DNA of 64,000 bases. It comes from an uncultured bacterium. Lineage in GTDB: Bacteria; CSSED10-310; CALFER01. The stretch covers positions 62,001 through 126,000 of the forward strand of contig CALFER010000090.1 in assembly GCA_937951895.1 (NCBI GenBank). Direction: 5' to 3'. This document shows positions 35,456 to 44,944 of the stretch, one piece after another. Below the pieces are notes generated by a model that was given only the letters and a program-made list of their open reading frames with translations, ran no database searches and was not told the origin of the DNA. The position numbers and the translations under genes were made by a program. The first letter of the stretch is position 1, and each line of letters opens with the position of its first letter.

Positions 35456-37126
35456 ATGAATCTGATCCGAGTCATCGTTCTGATCATCCTGATCCCGACT
35501 CAGTTGTCGATATGGGGTTGCAGTCGATACACGGCCGAAAGCACTGTTTTCGATGCGATACTGGCACTGCCTGATGCCGAACGCGATTTTCAGCAGGTCG
35601 TCATCGATTTTTCAAACCCCTCGCACTATAAGTACCTCGGAACGGGTTGGAACCTCCCGCAGCCCGGTATCATTCCTTATTCGAGGTTCTTATGGTCATC
35701 CGATATCGCGGCATTTGTCCAGTTCCCGGTGAACCGGATCGAGCCCCTCGAGTTATTGATCAGTGTACGCCCGTTCGTCTTCGAGGGATCGCCGCCGGTC
35801 ACACTGTCACTGGAGTGGAACTCGAAACCGATTGGCAGGATCGAACTGACTAAAGATTGGGATCTGTATCGGTTGGAACTGCCCGAATCAGTTCTGAAAA
35901 CGGGCGATAATGTCCTGTTCATCCATCAATCGCAGGTATTTCGTCCGAGCGATGTGACGCAGACAACCGATACACGTGTGCTGGGAGCATCGTATGCCTA
36001 CATCATCATGCGTCCCCTGCGACCACCGTTGTCTCCCGAGAACCGCACCATTTCCCAGGTTCTGGGGGAAATCGATCTGACCTTTCAGGGAGCACCTCAG
36101 CAAGTGATCTGTGATGAGTTCCCCGCATCCTTCGTGTATCGGGTGGATCTTCCGAGCCGCCCCATTCTCGATTTCGGTGCCGGGATTCTTCCGGACAGCA
36201 TATCAGACACGGCTCCTGCCACGCGATTCGCGGTGCGTGTCAGGCCTGCCGGAACCTCTGACTGGACCGATGTGTTTCAAGCCAGAATGCACCCTCCCAG
36301 AAGAATGCTGGAAATGGGATGGAAGAAATACCGTAGAAATCTCGAATCTTTCGCCAACCAAACGGTCGACCTCCAATTCGAAACCACTCAGGATCCGCCT
36401 GGCTCTCCGGGAGCAAATCTCGGGAGCTGGCTGACTCCGGTCATCATCAACGAGCATCTTCCGGTCAACATCGTCATGATCACGGGCAGTGGTTCGGAAT
36501 GGCCGCCACGAACGGTTGTCGCGGGGAGCGATCTGGAGAAACTTTATTCTGCCAGTGAGGAGTTTGTCTTGCGCAGTACGGTTCAGACCGATATCGAAGC
36601 GACTGCGACGACAGAATCCGGCATGATGGAACGAATCCCGTTCGATCTGGATCTGGTGCGGCTCCTTCAGGACGAAGGATGGGCCGCCGGATATTTCGTG
36701 AGTGGACGTAACATTGCGATCCTCGAGGATATGCTGGGTCGGGAACTGGATGCACTGGTCGGTTATTCCGAGACGAATCCGGAACGTGGAGGCGAACTTG
36801 TGGATGACTCGATGAATTGGGCAGCCAGGTTGGAGGAGCGCCATTTCGTGATGGTGTTCGATTGGAATGGCGCGCAGTATGAGAAAAGCCTCCAGGAAGA
36901 CCTCGCGTCACGGGTTCTGAACCGGTTGTTTGCGGCCCAGATGGAACTGAGTACGCTTTTTATCGTCTATAATACCGAATCCGGACAACCGATGTGGTTT
37001 GCGTTACCGGAGAACGGTATCTTGTCACCCCCGTCGAAACCGGTGGGAACCTGGGATGATTTTTCCGAGTACCTTCTGAAGGAGTTGGGGTTGGATCCGA
37101 CCTTGCGCGACAGAGAATCGCAATAA
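35456..37126 (+). CDS. Lipoprotein with catalytically dead sulfatase-like domain
   Basis: A 556-residue protein with a lipoprotein signal (IWGC, lipidated C22). Residues about 40-185 form a beta-rich domain (LSLEWNSKPIGRIELTKDW, YRLELPESVLKTGDNVLF), and about 225-330 a second one; both resemble the accessory domains found before sulfatase domains in surface enzymes. From 336 the pattern of a sulfatase is recognisable: VNIVMITGSGS where active enzymes have a metal Asp, LVRLLQDEGWAAGYFVSG for the usual 'L-x-x-AGY-x-T' strand, RHFVMVFDW for the central strand, and LFIVYNTESG where the metal-binding SDHG should be. All metal ligands and the nucleophile are missing. I infer a pseudoenzyme with a binding role at the membrane surface. 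Start codon abuts the ATPase stop. Confidence 0.65.
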   Translation: MNLIRVIVLIILIPTQLSIWGCSRYTAESTVFDAILALPDAERDFQQVVIDFSNPSHYKYLGTGWNLPQPGIIPYSRFLWSSDIAAFVQFPVNRIEPLELLISVRPFVFEGSPPVTLSLEWNSKPIGRIELTKDWDLYRLELPESVLKTGDNVLFIHQSQVFRPSDVTQTTDTRVLGASYAYIIMRPLRPPLSPENRTISQVLGEIDLTFQGAPQQVICDEFPASFVYRVDLPSRPILDFGAGILPDSISDTAPATRFAVRVRPAGTSDWTDVFQARMHPPRRMLEMGWKKYRRNLESFANQTVDLQFETTQDPPGSPGANLGSWLTPVIINEHLPVNIVMITGSGSEWPPRTVVAGSDLEKLYSASEEFVLRSTVQTDIEATATTESGMMERIPFDLDLVRLLQDEGWAAGYFVSGRNIAILEDMLGRELDALVGYSETNPERGGELVDDSMNWAARLEERHFVMVFDWNGAQYEKSLQEDLASRVLNRLFAAQMELSTLFIVYNTESGQPMWFALPENGILSPPSKPVGTWDDFSEYLLKELGLDPTLRDRESQ

Positions 37127-37246
37127 TTGGAACCGCTCTGCCTTTTTGTTTGTAGAGATGATCTGGATGAATTTGTCGAGAGTGGTCTGTATCGAATTGC
37201 GATATGGATTTGAACGTAAACCTTCATCTTCTGAGAATGAAAGCCT

Positions 37247-38176
37247 ATGATCAACGTAAAAGGATTGACCAAGCGATTCGGGAACACGGTCGCGGTTCGC
37301 GACGTGACGTTCTCGGTACCCGCCGGGCAAGTTCTTGGATTTCTCGGCCCCAATGGTGCGGGGAAATCCACCACAATGCGGATCCTGACCGGCTATATCA
37401 CCGCCGACGACGGTGAAGGATCCATCGCGGGTTTCGATATCTTCAGTCAGTCACTCGAGGTGCGGAAACGGATCGGATACCTGCCGGAAAGTGCACCGCT
37501 GTATCTCGACATGGACGTTCCGGATTTCCTGAAGTTCGTGGTCACGGTGCGAAAAGTGCCGAAGGACAGACATCGCGAAGCGATCAACCGCATGATCGAT
37601 CTGTGCGGGTTGAAAAACGTGATGCACAAGAAAATCGGTGAGCTGTCGAAGGGCTACCGCCAGCGAGTCGGCCTCGCTCAAACCATGATCCATGATCCCG
37701 ACATCCTGGTTCTCGACGAACCCACTTCCGGACTCGATCCGAACCAGATCGTCGAAATCCGGGATCTGATCAAGGAAATCGGCAAACAGAAAACCGTCAT
37801 TCTGTCCACGCACATCCTTCAGGAGGTGACCGCCACCTGCGATCGGATCGTGATCATCAATGAAGGACGCCTCGTCGCCGACGGCACTCCTCAGGATCTC
37901 ACTGCCCAGTCTTCCGGGGACACGCTGTACTGGGTGACCATCAAGGCTCGCCCCGATGATATCCGATCCCAGCTATCTCTCATTCCTGGTGTTCTCGATG
38001 TTCGACTTCACGCCGAATCCCCGGACCGTTCTCGTTTCGGGCTCAAATTCCGTTCCCAGCAACAGGTCGAAGAGCAAATTTTCAATGCGGTAACGCAGAA
38101 GGGATGGGTGTTGACCGAGTTGTATCGGGAAACCGCTTCCCTGGAAGATGTCTTCGCACGATTGACCACAAATTGA
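37247..38176 (+). CDS. ABC exporter ATPase, GldA-like
   Basis: A 309-residue ATPase. Walker A GPNGAGKST near 37, LSKGYRQRVGLAQ signature near 133, Walker B ILVLDEPTSGLDP near 152, LSTHILQEV switch near 187. A C-terminal extension of about 85 residues (from 225) with a ferredoxin-like pattern is typical of GldA/YxlF-type exporters. It is followed by a permease, a GldG-like protein and a DUF4340 protein, the order found in Gld-type ABC loci of many phyla. The 120 bp before it contain no feature I could identify besides weak ribosome-site bases. Confidence 0.92.
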   Translation: MINVKGLTKRFGNTVAVRDVTFSVPAGQVLGFLGPNGAGKSTTMRILTGYITADDGEGSIAGFDIFSQSLEVRKRIGYLPESAPLYLDMDVPDFLKFVVTVRKVPKDRHREAINRMIDLCGLKNVMHKKIGELSKGYRQRVGLAQTMIHDPDILVLDEPTSGLDPNQIVEIRDLIKEIGKQKTVILSTHILQEVTATCDRIVIINEGRLVADGTPQDLTAQSSGDTLYWVTIKARPDDIRSQLSLIPGVLDVRLHAESPDRSRFGLKFRSQQQVEEQIFNAVTQKGWVLTELYRETASLEDVFARLTTN

Positions 38177-38192
38177 GAGGGGGTTGAGCAGC

Positions 38193-38909
38193 ATGAGAGA
38201 CATCATTGCAATCATGAAAAAGGAGTTTCGCAGCTATTTCGATTCTCCGATCGCATACATCTTCACTTCCGTCTTTCTCGTTCTGTCCGGATGGCTGTTT
38301 TACAAGAACTTCTTCCTGGCCAACTACGCATCCCTCCGGATTCTCTTCGATCTGATGCCCTGGCTGTTCCTGTTCTTCGTTCCGGCTGTGACGATGCGTC
38401 TGTGGAGTGAAGAGAAAAAACTCGGCACGATGGAACTTTTAATGACACTGCCGCTGAAAGATTCCGACGTCGTTCTCGGTAAATTCCTCGCCAGTTTTCT
38501 TTTCCTGAGCATCACCACGCTCCTCACCTTCCCGCTGGTCATCTCGACCTTCGCTCTCGGCAACCCGGACTTCGGACCCATCATCGGCGGATATCTCGGT
38601 GCGATCCTGATGGGCGGCGCCTATCTGTCGATCGGCATGTTCGCGTCGAGTCTGACGGAAAATCAGATCATCAGCTTCATTCTGGGAGTGGTGCTCTGTT
38701 TCACCTTGTTGATCATCGGAGAAAACTTCGTTCTGAGCACGATGCCGTTGTCGATCGTGCCGCTGTTGCAGTATCTGAGTCTGGGCGCTCATTTCGACTC
38801 GATCGGACGCGGCGTCATCGACACGCGCGACCTGATCTACTACCTGTCGGTCATTTCATTCTTCCTCTTCCTCAACACTCGCTCGCTGGCGAGCCGCAGC
38901 TGGAGATAG
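38193..38909 (+). CDS. ABC exporter permease, GldF-like
   Basis: A 238-residue ABC-2 permease with six predicted membrane helices. The N-terminal IIAIMKKEFRSYFDSPIAYIF segment and the EEKKLGTMELLMTLPLKDSDVVLGKF coupling loop after the second helix are the characteristic GldF features. A TTG at 38184 is in frame, but the ATG at 38193 has GAGGGGG at better spacing. It lies 16 bp after the ATPase and 9 bp before the GldG-like gene, so the three form one exporter. Substrate unknown; in Bacteroidetes GldAFG supports gliding, but most homologues occur in non-gliding bacteria. Confidence 0.9.
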   Translation: MRDIIAIMKKEFRSYFDSPIAYIFTSVFLVLSGWLFYKNFFLANYASLRILFDLMPWLFLFFVPAVTMRLWSEEKKLGTMELLMTLPLKDSDVVLGKFLASFLFLSITTLLTFPLVISTFALGNPDFGPIIGGYLGAILMGGAYLSIGMFASSLTENQIISFILGVVLCFTLLIIGENFVLSTMPLSIVPLLQYLSLGAHFDSIGRGVIDTRDLIYYLSVISFFLFLNTRSLASRSWR

Positions 38910-38918
38910 GAGGTCGCC

Positions 38919-40562
38919 ATGCCGCGAAACATCGTTCGTTATGGAAGCCAGTCCATCCTGATCATCGTCATGATGCTCGGAATTCTCTTTTTCATGAACG
39001 TGATCGCTTCACGTCTGTTTTCCCGGGCGGATCTCACGGAGAACAAAGAATTCACGGTCACCGATTCAACCAGGACGATCCTCGGAAACCTCGATGACAT
39101 CGTCAATGTGCACCTGTATTTCTCGAGTGATCTTCCCCCGTATCTGGCCAATCTCGAAACCCAGATCAACGATCTGCTGGATGAATACAAAGCTTATTCC
39201 AAGAATCGTATCGCGGTTGAATTTGTCGATCCAGCGAAGGATCCCGCCGTCAAGGAAAAGGCGCAGCGGCTTGGTATTCCTGAACTGCAGTTGACCGTGA
39301 TCGAAAAAGACCAGCGCCAGGTCCGTAAAGCATTTCTGGGAATCTCCGTTCAGTACGGCGACAAGAATCAGGTCATCCCCGTTATAAAAAACCTGTCCAA
39401 TCTCGAGTATGACCTGACTTCCGCGATCTTCAAGGTCACCGATACAAAACAGCGGATGCTCGGTTGGGTGGGCGCCAAAGGCGAGGAAAACTCTCCTGTC
39501 GGATTCACCGAAGTCGGAAAAATGATCGAACAGGAATACACGACACGCTTCTTCGAGCCCGGGAAATTGTCATCGATTCCCGAGACGATCGGCGCGATTG
39601 TGGTCGACGGAAACCAGCCGCTGCCGGAACGGGCGCAGTACGCGATCGATCAATATATCATGAAGGGCGGCAAGGTGATTTTCCTGTCAGACGGTATCAA
39701 GATCGAAAATGAGTCCATGACGGCATCGGCCGTACCACAGGATGTGCAGGCGTTGATGACGTTCTATGGCATTGGCATTCAACCGTCGCTCATCGTTGAT
39801 CGCAGCAATGCATATGCGGCTTTCAACAGCGGATTCATGCGATTCAGCCTTCCTTACCCATTCTGGCCCAAGATCCTTCCGGAAGGATTCAACCCGGATT
39901 TTCCGGCAGTCAGTCAACTCGAATCGCTGGTCCTTCCCTGGACCAGTCCGTTAACGCTCATGGCAGAACAAGGCGACCGCTTCAAGGTCACGGATATCGC
40001 CAAAACATCCCGCTACTCGGCCACCATAACCGAAAACTTCGACCTGAACCCGCAGCAGCGTTTCGATATCGATCCGGCTCAGTTCAAAGAACAACCGATC
40101 GCGCTTCAGGTCGACGGCATATTCAAGAGCATGTTTGAAAATCGGCCGATTCCGGCGGATCCCCAGGCACCCAAGGATGGCGCTGCACAGAAAAATCCGG
40201 AAACGACCGTGAACGAGAGCAAGAGCACGACGATCGCGGTGATTGCCAGCACACGATTCATCACCAATCAGTTCGTTCAGATGTTTCCGGACAATATCGT
40301 TTTCTTTCAAAATCTGATCGATTCGTATCTGATTGGAGACCAACTCATCGGAATCCGCTCGCGTGCAGTGACCGATCGTCCGTTATCGTTTGGTGAACCG
40401 GGTGAAAAGATCGAGGAAGCGCAGCAGGAGAAAATCAAGAGTTTTCATCGGGTGGCGGGTACGTTCGGCATGTCGATCGTACTGGTAATCTTCGGCATTG
40501 TTCGCCTTGCGATCCGCCGAAACCAGAAACGCGGTCTGCTTGAAAGTACTGCCGGGAGGTAG
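38919..40562 (+). CDS. GldG-like ABC auxiliary protein
   Basis: A 547-residue protein anchored by a membrane helix at each end (about 12-32 and 513-533). Between them is a large periplasmic part. It begins FTVTDSTRTILGNLDDIVNVHLYFSSDLPP, the ABC_transp_aux (GldG) signature with a thioredoxin-like strand pattern, and continues with a GATase-like domain (IGAIVVDGNQPLPERAQYAID, IMKGGKVIFLSDG) near 225-260. It works with the permease and ATPase just upstream. A Pro/Gln/Asn-rich linker around 410-440 separates the last portion. The ribosome site is AGGAGG at 38909-38914. No catalytic residues are known for this family. Confidence 0.9.
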   Translation: MPRNIVRYGSQSILIIVMMLGILFFMNVIASRLFSRADLTENKEFTVTDSTRTILGNLDDIVNVHLYFSSDLPPYLANLETQINDLLDEYKAYSKNRIAVEFVDPAKDPAVKEKAQRLGIPELQLTVIEKDQRQVRKAFLGISVQYGDKNQVIPVIKNLSNLEYDLTSAIFKVTDTKQRMLGWVGAKGEENSPVGFTEVGKMIEQEYTTRFFEPGKLSSIPETIGAIVVDGNQPLPERAQYAIDQYIMKGGKVIFLSDGIKIENESMTASAVPQDVQALMTFYGIGIQPSLIVDRSNAYAAFNSGFMRFSLPYPFWPKILPEGFNPDFPAVSQLESLVLPWTSPLTLMAEQGDRFKVTDIAKTSRYSATITENFDLNPQQRFDIDPAQFKEQPIALQVDGIFKSMFENRPIPADPQAPKDGAAQKNPETTVNESKSTTIAVIASTRFITNQFVQMFPDNIVFFQNLIDSYLIGDQLIGIRSRAVTDRPLSFGEPGEKIEEAQQEKIKSFHRVAGTFGMSIVLVIFGIVRLAIRRNQKRGLLESTAGR

Positions 40563-40566
40563 ACAC

Positions 40567-41697
40567 ATGAACAACAAAACACTCATGCTGATGCTCGCCG
40601 TTTTCATCGTTCTGGGAGCGATCGTCTATTTCATGGAACAACCATTCGCCGAAAAGAAACCGGTACGGTCACCGGAACTGGGTATCCTGTTCCCCGACTT
40701 CAAGAAAGAAGACATCACCCGGATGGAGTTCGGCGCTTTCAGTTCCAAAATCGTTCTCGTCCGCGAAAACGACAGCTGGCAGGTTCTGGACAACGATCAG
40801 AAATTCCCTGCGGATTCAGCCAGTATCGACAAAGTGTTCGAAACGATTCAGACGATGGAAGCACGGCAACTCATCTCAAATAACCCCGGCAAGCACATGT
40901 CCTTTGAAGTCAATGCACCGCAGGAGACTCAGGCGACTGATCCGGACGGATCGTCCAAACCGTTCACGATGGGAACACTGGGAACCGAAGTCGTACTGAA
41001 AGACCAGAATGACTCGGAAAAAGTGCATCTCTTCGTGGGAAAAAACAGTTCGAGCGATTTCATGTCGACATATGTCCGCAAGGATAAATCCGATGCCGTA
41101 CTGCTGGTCGACGGATACCTCAAAATGGTGTTCTCGAAACCGGACGCCGCCGGTTGGAAGGATCGAACACTCAGCAGGATCGATAAAACCGATCTTGCAA
41201 GAATCACCTTGACGCGCGGCAAAGAACAGCTCGTATTCGAACCGGCAACGATTGCGTCTCCCACTGCAGACTCCGAAGCGACACCCGCAGCCGAACCGGT
41301 CAAAGCCCAGGCATCTGAATGGAAACTGATCCAGCCGGGGGATGTTGAAACCGACTCCAAACAGATCGATCGTCTGGTTGGAATGTTCACGAACCTTCAG
41401 GCGACCGATTTTGCTCCTGCCGTCGCCAACCCGGCTGAGTATGGCTTCGAACCGCCCGAAATTCGTGCCGTTCTGACAAAAACTGACGGATCGGATCTCG
41501 CGCTTGTTTTCGGTGCGGAGAGCAAAGAGCGGAAAGATCAGTTCTTCGCAAAGATTGAAGGATCGGATCGCGTGTATATCGTGCCGAAGTATCGCCTGGA
41601 GATGATGAGGAAGAAACCCGCTGAGTTCGGGCCGACGGGAACACCGACGCCCGTGAGCCCGGGATCCGTCGCTCCGGCCGGTCCCTTGAAAAAATAA
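40567..41697 (+). CDS. DUF4340 membrane-anchored protein of the Gld-like exporter
   Basis: A 376-residue protein with one N-terminal membrane helix (about 5-22) and a periplasmic remainder. It has two copies of the DUF4340 plan: a beta-strand followed by W-x-V/L and a pair of helices (ENDSWQVLDNDQKFPADSASIDKVFETIQTME and SEWKLIQPGDVETDSKQIDRLVGMFTNLQATDF), then FVGKNSS/FGAESKERKDQFFAKIEGSDRVYIV. The start at 40567 has GGGAGGT; an upstream ATG in the same frame lies inside the GldG-like gene. A Pro/Thr-rich tail ends the protein. DUF4340 genes regularly follow gldG-like genes, so it is likely a structural part of the exporter. Confidence 0.88.
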   Translation: MNNKTLMLMLAVFIVLGAIVYFMEQPFAEKKPVRSPELGILFPDFKKEDITRMEFGAFSSKIVLVRENDSWQVLDNDQKFPADSASIDKVFETIQTMEARQLISNNPGKHMSFEVNAPQETQATDPDGSSKPFTMGTLGTEVVLKDQNDSEKVHLFVGKNSSSDFMSTYVRKDKSDAVLLVDGYLKMVFSKPDAAGWKDRTLSRIDKTDLARITLTRGKEQLVFEPATIASPTADSEATPAAEPVKAQASEWKLIQPGDVETDSKQIDRLVGMFTNLQATDFAPAVANPAEYGFEPPEIRAVLTKTDGSDLALVFGAESKERKDQFFAKIEGSDRVYIVPKYRLEMMRKKPAEFGPTGTPTPVSPGSVAPAGPLKK

Positions 41698-41700
41698 CGG

Positions 41701-42426
41701 ATGGACTCTGAAGCCGACGCGCGACAGATCCTTTCTCCCATCACCTTCGCATCCTTCAGTTATCGCTCGATGGGGCTTCCTGTTTCCCAGGAAGCCCTTT
41801 TTCTTTCCCGGTTCGCCTTCGATCATGTCCGCAATCCGAAACTGGCACTCGATATGGGATGCGGATGCGGACTGCTGGCCATCATCCTGTCTCTCGCGTT
41901 ACCCTCCATCCGATTCCATGCGATCGACATTCAGGCTCAGTTGATCGAAATGGCCCGCGCCAACTGCATCGACAACGGTGTCGGAAATCGAATCATCGGC
42001 TCCGTCACAGACATTCGACAGCTTCATGAGATTCATACTCCCAATTCTTTCGATCTTGTGATCTCCAATCCCCCGTTTCGGAAAGTTCGAACCGGAAGAA
42101 TCAGCCCCGATGCCATAAAATCGATTGCCTGTCATGAAATTTCAGTAACAATGAGCGATTACGTGTATGAAGCCTCGATTGTATTGCGATCGGGAGGCAC
42201 TTTCGCAACTGTGATTCTGCCCGAACGTCTGCTCGAACTGATCGACTACATGAACCGACGGCGATTGACACCGACCATGATACAGTTCATCCATCACCGC
42301 CGAAACGACCAAGCGAATGCCGTCATGGTTCTGGGACGAAAAAACGGACGCGGAACACTTGACGTCCTTTGGCCGAAAGTCGTTCAGCGTGAATCGATTG
42401 ATTCCATACAACAAATCGAATCATAA
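41701..42426 (+). CDS. SAM-dependent methyltransferase, TrmN6-like
   Basis: A 241-residue methyltransferase. Motif I is ALDMGCGCGLLAIILSL near 49-65, the acidic motif II is FHAIDIQ near 73, and the catalytic NPPF tetrad is at about 124-127 in LVISNPPFRKV. The NPPF/Y motif marks enzymes that methylate exocyclic amines of nucleobases or glutamine; the short size and absence of other domains favour the YfiC/TrmN6 group, which modifies A37 of tRNA-Val. It begins 4 bp after the DUF4340 stop and is probably co-transcribed by accident of packing. Ribosomal or protein targets are not excluded. Confidence 0.82.
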   Translation: MDSEADARQILSPITFASFSYRSMGLPVSQEALFLSRFAFDHVRNPKLALDMGCGCGLLAIILSLALPSIRFHAIDIQAQLIEMARANCIDNGVGNRIIGSVTDIRQLHEIHTPNSFDLVISNPPFRKVRTGRISPDAIKSIACHEISVTMSDYVYEASIVLRSGGTFATVILPERLLELIDYMNRRRLTPTMIQFIHHRRNDQANAVMVLGRKNGRGTLDVLWPKVVQRESIDSIQQIES

Positions 42427-42434
42427 TACAGGAC

Positions 42435-44942
42435 ATGATTTCCGGACGATCTCATCGAACCCGTTTCACTTTCTTCGGACTGTTCATCCTGATCAATGTC
42501 ATTCCGTTGATCGGATCGGAGCATGTCACTCGTGCGGCCAGCATCGAAGTCACGACCAGCGACGATCGAAATGTCAACCTGCCTTCGGTTGAGATTGTCG
42601 TGTTCCGGTCGAGCCAGAACGAACCGATCGCTCTGTTCGAGACGGATGCCGAGGGGGAAATCATCATCGCACATCTGTCGGGTGGCCTGTATCGGATACA
42701 GGCATCGAGAGCCGGATTCGATACGGTTCAAACACCCTTTCTCCGGCTGTCGAACGATAGCGTTCAGCGCGTCAAGATTCGTTTAGTTCCCAAACTCGAT
42801 ACCAACGTTTCGACGATCCTTCCGGCACTCGTCCAAATTCGTGAATCCCGTTTCCCCTCCCTGCTCAGACGTCTGCCTCAATCCTCGGAACGTTTACCCG
42901 CCTCATTCGACACAGTCGAGCAGTTGGTCGATCGCGGAATGATGATCTTGGAACCAAACGGAGATGTCCTCTTCCCATCGTCTCGTGGCATCGATTCAAG
43001 CATGATGGTGGATCAGTTCGATCTGACCGATCCCGCATTCAACCGGCCTTATCTGGTTCCTCCTTCCGCTTTCCTGTGGAATATCGACATGATGTCTGCC
43101 GGTCTGGATGCGCCGTTCGCGACGTCTTCCGCCGGGGCCCTGGGCCTCTACTCCCGTAATCCGACCGAAACCCCATTCAGTGTGTCACTGATCCGCTCAC
43201 AGGCGGTTTACAATTCCGGTCGCTTCGACTCGGATGAAGCGCGAGAGGCGTTCCAGTACTGGCACGAGCATGGTGATCCGGATCACACGCAACCTGACAG
43301 CACACCGCTCATCCGGGATAATGCGACCTCCGCGTTGATTGAATCTCATATGCCCGGATGGAGATTCCTGGCCGCCGGAACCCTCATCGATGCATCTCAT
43401 AACCCCATCTCAGGGCAGATCAACCCTGATTACCGTGATGATAAAAATGCGTGGATCAAAACCAGCCTGAATCTCTCCCCACGCATGGAACTGCTCGCCC
43501 TTGCCGGCTACCAGGATCTCTGGCTGCGGCCGCGCGCGCCGTTCGAACTCAGAAAGCAAGATCCCGTTTTCAGCCGGCGAACCGGGTACCTCGCGGCGCT
43601 GAGTCTTCGATACCGAATGATTTCCGGTGATCTCGCCGAAATCGACATATACTCCATGGAATCAAATCGAGTGAAGGGAGAGACTGAGAATGGCCGAATA
43701 GCGGGCCCGGATGAGGCGAATCAGCCGATTGCATCGGACGACTACCGCTACGGCGGGGCTTGGGCAAGCACGAAGTCAGGATGTGCGGCACGGTTTCACC
43801 GGACAAGCCGTTCCCATGTGTTTCTGATTCAGGCAGGACTGCAGTTCCTCGACGGGGATGGCCGGGAACAGGTTCTGTTCGGTCCACGCAGTGACGGATC
43901 TCCGGTTCAGTCATCACGCGCAGACTATTCATTTCGCGACTACACATCATCGGTCTGGGGCAGTGATCGATGGTTTGCCACGGAGAATCTCGAGATCACG
44001 ACTATCGTTCGATGGGATCGATACAATTATATCGTCAACCGCGACAATCTGACTCCGCGTCTCGATATCGGGTATCACCGATTCGGTCTCCGCTTCTTCG
44101 GAGGGGTTGAACGAATCGTCCAGGCACCTCCGGCAAGCTATATCAATGTGCGTTTTTCTCCCGAGACATCGGATCGTGAAGAATCGATGATGCCGACATC
44201 GGGTCTGAGATGGTTCATTGGCGCGGGTGGGAGCAACTCACACTCCCTGAGCTATTCTCTCGGATTCTATCACACCAACATGTCCAATCCCTTCGAGATC
44301 ACTCGTGTGCATCTGGCCAGCGGTGTGTACCGGTTCGAACCGGTCCAGTCGCACGAACGCACCAGTGACGGGATTTCCATCGATCTGCAGTATCGTCTGA
44401 ACGATCGACTGAACGTTTCCGCCGCCTATCTGTTCTCGTATGCACAAGTGCACAGCCCATCCGAAGCACCTGAATCATTTTTTGATCCCATACCCGAATC
44501 ACGTTTTCCATCACCCGATGAACTCCCGGATGAGTCCGCATCCGTGAAACTGAACGATACGATCCATCATCGCCTGCACGGCACACTGGATTATTCCCTG
44601 TTCCCTTCATACGATATCCGGGCAGAGTTGCAGTATTGCTTCTCGTCAGGTCGTCCGTACACACCCGTCATATATAATCCTCTGGCCCCGGATGACTATC
44701 GGTTCGGTCAGATCAACTCCCGTCGCACGCCAGCCTGGCACCGGTTCGATCTCGCGATCCTGAAAGACTTCCACCTGTCCGATGCCATCCGGATCCAGAC
44801 TGCCCTCAGAGTTCAGAATGTTTTCGATACCTGGCAGGATGCCCCCGTCGATCCTTCGACCGGCTATCAAACCTTTGATCCCTACGGAATCGACTCGAAC
44901 CTCCCCAGAATCGTACGAATCGAGGCCGGTATCCGATTCTAG
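42435..44942 (+). CDS. TonB-dependent-receptor-like outer-membrane protein
   Basis: An 835-residue exported protein. A signal peptide (about 11-27, end near TRA-ASI) precedes a carboxypeptidase-regulatory-like beta domain (35-120; TDAEGEIIIAHLSGGLYRIQASRAGFDTV). A plug-like region (about 145-255) follows with SRGIDSSMMVDQFDLTDPAFN and FATSSAGALGLYSRNPTE, equivalent to the 'VDG' and 'GG-V' parts of TonB receptor plugs. The rest is a 20-strand-like barrel with the usual internal LRVQNVFDTWQDAPVDPSTGYQTF and the C-terminal VRIEAGIRF. No obvious TonB box is seen. Such proteins import siderophores, vitamins or glycans. It ends two bases from the convergent ABC gene. Confidence 0.86.
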   Translation: MISGRSHRTRFTFFGLFILINVIPLIGSEHVTRAASIEVTTSDDRNVNLPSVEIVVFRSSQNEPIALFETDAEGEIIIAHLSGGLYRIQASRAGFDTVQTPFLRLSNDSVQRVKIRLVPKLDTNVSTILPALVQIRESRFPSLLRRLPQSSERLPASFDTVEQLVDRGMMILEPNGDVLFPSSRGIDSSMMVDQFDLTDPAFNRPYLVPPSAFLWNIDMMSAGLDAPFATSSAGALGLYSRNPTETPFSVSLIRSQAVYNSGRFDSDEAREAFQYWHEHGDPDHTQPDSTPLIRDNATSALIESHMPGWRFLAAGTLIDASHNPISGQINPDYRDDKNAWIKTSLNLSPRMELLALAGYQDLWLRPRAPFELRKQDPVFSRRTGYLAALSLRYRMISGDLAEIDIYSMESNRVKGETENGRIAGPDEANQPIASDDYRYGGAWASTKSGCAARFHRTSRSHVFLIQAGLQFLDGDGREQVLFGPRSDGSPVQSSRADYSFRDYTSSVWGSDRWFATENLEITTIVRWDRYNYIVNRDNLTPRLDIGYHRFGLRFFGGVERIVQAPPASYINVRFSPETSDREESMMPTSGLRWFIGAGGSNSHSLSYSLGFYHTNMSNPFEITRVHLASGVYRFEPVQSHERTSDGISIDLQYRLNDRLNVSAAYLFSYAQVHSPSEAPESFFDPIPESRFPSPDELPDESASVKLNDTIHHRLHGTLDYSLFPSYDIRAELQYCFSSGRPYTPVIYNPLAPDDYRFGQINSRRTPAWHRFDLAILKDFHLSDAIRIQTALRVQNVFDTWQDAPVDPSTGYQTFDPYGIDSNLPRIVRIEAGIRF

Positions 44943-44944
44943 AA

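Noticed and set aside
37127..37246. Possible promoter or terminator in the 120-bp gap before the GldA-like ATPase
   Set aside because: A T-rich stretch is present but no stem precedes it, and no hexamer pair with 16-18 bp spacing was convincing.
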